The translations under genes and the position numbers were made by a program. A model generated the notes under the pieces. The model was not told the origin of the DNA. It was given only the letters and a program-made list of their open reading frames with translations, and searched no databases. 54,061 nucleotides of DNA from CAYPHA01 sp964410215 (GTDB lineage Bacteria; Calditrichota; Calditrichia; Calditrichales; CAYPHA01): positions 1-54,061 of the forward strand of contig CAYPHA010000029.1 in assembly GCA_964410215.1 (NCBI GenBank). The letters are read 5' to 3'. Positions 51,247-54,061 of the stretch are shown piece by piece; position 1 is the first letter of the stretch, and each line of letters opens with the position of its first letter.

Positions 51247-52410
51247 ATGTTTTTTCATAGACTTATTCTGGTTTTTGCCTTTCTTTTTCCGCTGCTGGCC
51301 TGTTCGCAGCCCGAAGCTCCTGCGGAATTAAGAGGTGTATGGCTTACCAATGTAGACAGTAAGGTCCTGGACAGCCGGGAATCCATCGCCGAAGCTATGC
51401 AGTTTCTGAAAGATCATCATTTTAATATCGTTTACCCGGTTGTATGGAATAAGGCGATGACACTCTATCCCAGTACTGTTATGGACAGCCTGTTTGGTGT
51501 CAAGATCGATCCTGCTTATTCCGGAAGAGATCCGCTGAAAGAATTGATCGAGGAAGCCCATGTTCGGGGGATCGCCGTTGTCCCCTGGTTTGAATTCGGT
51601 TTTTCCTCTTCCTACAAGGAAAACGGGGGTATGATACTTAAAAAAAAGCCGGAATGGGCGGCGAAGGACCGGGAAGGGAATTTGCTTGAAAAGAATGGTT
51701 TTGAATGGATGAATGCCTATCACCCGGAAGTTCGTGATTTTATCATGGCTCTGATAAAAGAAGTGCCAACAAATTATCCGGTCGATGGTATCCAGGGAGA
51801 TGACCGGCTGCCCGCCCAACCTTCGGAAGGCGGTTACTCGGAATACACCAGGGAGCTCTATGCTGTGGAAAATGACGGTAGGGAAGTACCGTCAGCACAT
51901 GATGACGAAAGCTGGCTTAAATGGCGGGCAGATAAGCTGACCACCTTTGCCATGGATGTGCACGAGGAAATGAAGGCCATCGATCCGGCATTGCTGGTTA
52001 CATGGTCCCCGAGTATTTATCCCTGGTCGTATGAAGAATATTTACAGGATTGGCCGGCATGGATTCAGGCAGGTGCTGCGGATGTCATACACCCGCAATG
52101 TTACAGGTATGATTTAAAATCATATAAAAAAGTAATTGATGATCTTAAGAATCAGGAAAGCAGTCGTTTCCCCCACATTTATCCCGGTGTTCTGATGAAG
52201 GTCGGGACGTATACCATTAGTCCGGATCTCTTACTGGATTGTGTACAATATCATCGCAAAAAGGGCTTCCATGGTGAAGTGTTTTTCTTTTATGAAGGAT
52301 TAAGAGAAAACAACGACCGGCTTGCCTCGGTACTGCTGGAATCGTTTTACTCAAAGCCGGCGGTCTTGCCATTTCCCTGTCGTTCGCAGGTAATATCTCC
52401 ATCCCACTGA
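51247..52410 (+). CDS. Lipoprotein glycoside hydrolase-like (GHL10/DUF187) protein
   Basis: TIM-barrel protein of the glycosyl-hydrolase-like 10 family (PF02638). The leader ends LLAC (Cys19), a good lipobox, so it is probably membrane-anchored. ELRGVWLTNVDS is the classical start of the domain. NIVYPVVWNKAMTLYPS, EEAHVRGIAVVPWFEFGF, VDGIQGDDR and VTWSPSIYPW cover the barrel strands, with candidate acidic residues at the strand ends. Related proteins (YngK, DigH) act on peptidoglycan glycans or related sugars. 387 residues, ribosome site AAGGA. Last gene of the mutase-deoC-rsgA run, 11 bp after rsgA. Confidence 0.88.
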   Translation: MFFHRLILVFAFLFPLLACSQPEAPAELRGVWLTNVDSKVLDSRESIAEAMQFLKDHHFNIVYPVVWNKAMTLYPSTVMDSLFGVKIDPAYSGRDPLKELIEEAHVRGIAVVPWFEFGFSSSYKENGGMILKKKPEWAAKDREGNLLEKNGFEWMNAYHPEVRDFIMALIKEVPTNYPVDGIQGDDRLPAQPSEGGYSEYTRELYAVENDGREVPSAHDDESWLKWRADKLTTFAMDVHEEMKAIDPALLVTWSPSIYPWSYEEYLQDWPAWIQAGAADVIHPQCYRYDLKSYKKVIDDLKNQESSRFPHIYPGVLMKVGTYTISPDLLLDCVQYHRKKGFHGEVFFFYEGLRENNDRLASVLLESFYSKPAVLPFPCRSQVISPSH

Positions 52411-52426
52411 ATTTTTCATCCATAAA

Positions 52427-52465
52427 ATACATTTTAGGGTTTTTTTCGACTTAAAAAAAATGTAT
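52427..52465. repeat. AT-rich inverted repeat before the TonB receptor gene
   Basis: ATACATTTT (52427-52435) and AAAATGTAT (52457-52465) are perfect complements separated by 21 nt that contain T7 and A8 runs. It could be a terminator for the GHL10 gene or part of the receptor promoter. Confidence 0.35.
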
Positions 52466-52511
52466 CTTATTTAAAAGTTAGTTCACATTATAAATTAACG
52501 TGGATGGTCTT

Positions 52512-54061
52512 GTGAAAGTACAGGTTAGCCGCAATTTGCTGCTTTATTTCCTTTTACTGCTTCCTTCCATCGTATGTGCCCAATTGTCCGGCAAAATTGC
52601 CGGAACGGTTGTCGATCAGCAGACAGGTGAACCGCTGGCAGGTGTGAATGTCGTTGTAAAAAATGAACTGCTGGGCGCTTCGACTGATCTGGATGGGCAG
52701 TTTGTAATACTTAATGTAACGCCTGGAACGCATACCATCGCGTTTTCCTTTATCGGGTATCAGTCCCTGGAATTGGAAAATGTGGAGGTTAAAATTGACC
52801 GGACGACACGTCTCGACATGGAACTTGTTCCCACGACGCTTACGCTTGATGACGTCGTAGTCGTTGTTGCGGAGCGGCCGATTGTGGAAGCCGATAAAAC
52901 AGCAAGTTCGGTACATATTGAAGCGGAAGAGATCCGCTCTCTTCCGGTAGAGGGACTCCGGGATATTATGGAACTGACAGCCGGTATTAACCGAAATGCC
53001 GATGGTACGATCAGTATCCGTGGCGGCGGGGCCTATGAAATCAATTACGTTGTAGACGGAATTACAAGTCATACAACGAATACCGGTATCCCAGCGTACG
53101 GGACCGGGACGAAATCCGATAATCACTGGAAATACGATGTAAATCCTCTTGCGGTTGAACAAATGGAGATTATTTCGGGAGGATTTAACGCGGAATATGG
53201 TAACGCCCAGTCCGGTGTTGTTAAGGTCATTACACGGGAAGGATCGCAGGACTTCAGTGGTGCTTTTGAATTTGAATACCGTCCGGAGGGACAGTATCAC
53301 TGGGGTGATTACCTGTATTCGAAGGAGCAGCCGGAATGGCGGCAATGGGGAAACATCGATGCCTGGTACGATGCTTATACAGATGATTCCACGGGTTTGG
53401 GGGATAGTTCCCTGGCAGAGATTAATTATAACCTGTGGATACAAAACCATACACCGTCCGATGATAATATTATGGGCGTGTATGATTACAGGAAAAAGGC
53501 TTACACCCGCTATTCGTTCAGTTTTGGCGGTCCGCTTGGTAAAGATGCCCGGTTTATGAATTTTTTCTTTGCCGGTGAGCTGCTGAATCGTCCGACACGA
53601 TTACCAACACGTGAGAAGGTACAGACTAAGAAGAGCTTTACGCTTAATCTGGGATTAAAACCGAACGAAAATCACCATATAAAACTACGTGGTAAATACC
53701 AGTTTTATCGTTCCGGTATGGGTTCCGGCTCGGATGATGTCCGCTGGGCGGGGTTATGGGGCACTTATGGTGCACGTCGTAAATATACCCTGATTTATGA
53801 TTCGCCGCGGGAAGAAACCATTCTTGCTCAGAACATGGATTATAAATACGTATTTTCGCCTCGTTCGTTCCTCGAAACAAAACTAACCCATCAGACGGAA
53901 ACATTGTATGCTTTGCAAACGCCAACCCCGGGTACCGATCGCGACCGGCAACTGCATCCTGATCCGGAAGACCGGCTGCTTGAAGATACAGGAATCTGGT
54001 TAAAAGGACCCGTAAAAGAATACCGAACCTATTATACCTGGTCCAGCCTGTATAACCAGGC
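52512..54061 (+). CDS. TonB-dependent receptor, N-terminal part (runs off the window)
   Basis: Outer-membrane ligand-gated transporter for large nutrients. Signal peptide LLLYFLLLLPSIVCAQ, then a carboxypeptidase-regulatory-like domain (LSGKIAGTVVDQQTGEPLAG ... FSFIGYQSLE), the plug domain (LPVEGLRDIMELTAG; ISIRGGGAYEINYVVDGI; IISGGFNAEYGNAQSGVVKV), and the first barrel strands. The frame is open to 54061 with at least 516 codons and no stop. Start read as GTG 52512 because it gives a sound signal peptide and GGATGG lies just upstream; GTG 52500 is the alternative, and no ATG fits. This type without a SusD partner is common in FCB phyla outside classical PULs. Confidence 0.9.
   Translation, partial: MKVQVSRNLLLYFLLLLPSIVCAQLSGKIAGTVVDQQTGEPLAGVNVVVKNELLGASTDLDGQFVILNVTPGTHTIAFSFIGYQSLELENVEVKIDRTTRLDMELVPTTLTLDDVVVVVAERPIVEADKTASSVHIEAEEIRSLPVEGLRDIMELTAGINRNADGTISIRGGGAYEINYVVDGITSHTTNTGIPAYGTGTKSDNHWKYDVNPLAVEQMEIISGGFNAEYGNAQSGVVKVITREGSQDFSGAFEFEYRPEGQYHWGDYLYSKEQPEWRQWGNIDAWYDAYTDDSTGLGDSSLAEINYNLWIQNHTPSDDNIMGVYDYRKKAYTRYSFSFGGPLGKDARFMNFFFAGELLNRPTRLPTREKVQTKKSFTLNLGLKPNENHHIKLRGKYQFYRSGMGSGSDDVRWAGLWGTYGARRKYTLIYDSPREETILAQNMDYKYVFSPRSFLETKLTHQTETLYALQTPTPGTDRDRQLHPDPEDRLLEDTGIWLKGPVKEYRTYYTWSSLYNQ

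Noticed and set aside
1..54061. CRISPR arrays, tRNA or rRNA genes
   Set aside because: No regular direct repeats with spacers and no tRNA-like or rRNA-like stretches were recognised in the intergenic regions.

Overview
The window looks like a chromosomal contig from an uncultured-type Gram-negative bacterium of the Fibrobacterota-Chlorobi-Bacteroidota (FCB) superphylum. Three things point there: a PorX-type response regulator/PglZ protein, a TonB-dependent receptor with an N-terminal carboxypeptidase-regulatory-like domain, and many exported glycoside hydrolases with lipoprotein or Tat-like leaders. The mix of PorX with hflK/hflC and a toast-rack protein suggests a lineage outside classical Bacteroidota (Marinimicrobia-, Calditrichota- or KSB1-like), but the sequence alone cannot settle this. 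No rRNA, tRNA, CRISPR or prophage was seen.

Region 1 (1-20.5 kb, all plus strand) is accessory. It starts with a rhamnose-oriented glycan block: a GH106-like protein, a GH78-like alpha-L-rhamnosidase and a GH109-like Gfo/Idh/MocA protein. Then come loosely spaced, mostly exported single genes: DinB-like protein, esterase, quinone-oxidoreductase-like dehydrogenase, CrtO-family membrane protein, NAD-epimerase, L,D-transpeptidase, endonuclease/exonuclease/phosphatase protein, beta-helix protein, DUF5703 glycosidase and M14 carboxypeptidase. This region shows decay and reshuffling: a polysaccharide deacetylase remnant with an internal deletion, a glycosidase whose N-terminus is an SGNH-hydrolase stub, and a carboxypeptidase whose second half resembles amidohydrolase end domains. 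No SusC/SusD pair is present.

Region 2 (20.5-29.7 kb) is housekeeping: aconitase on the minus strand, a two-gene ABC exporter, hflK-hflC, the YchF ATPase, RlmB and a toast-rack protein. Perfect hairpin terminators separate convergent units.

Region 3 (29.7-43.1 kb) begins with porX. It then runs through a tightly packed, partly overlapping series tsaE-tsaB-rimI-accD-surE-guaA-glmS (tRNA t6A, ribosomal protein acetylation, fatty-acid, nucleotide and amino-sugar synthesis). An envelope/peptidoglycan set follows: an LpoA-like binding protein, PgeF, an NlpC/P60 hydrolase and a dipeptide epimerase, which together resemble murein-peptide recycling.

Region 4 (43.1-47.1 kb, minus strand) holds pckA, a nitroreductase, a membrane metallophosphoesterase and a GroES-like protein. 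Region 5 (47.1-54.1 kb, plus strand) holds a REP-associated tyrosine transposase (RAYT) next to a perfect 26-bp palindrome. It continues with the compact run phosphohexomutase-deoC-rsgA-GHL10 lipoprotein and ends in the 5' part of a TonB-dependent receptor cut by the window edge. The deoC product carries an N-terminal extension resembling a bacterial-microcompartment encapsulation peptide.
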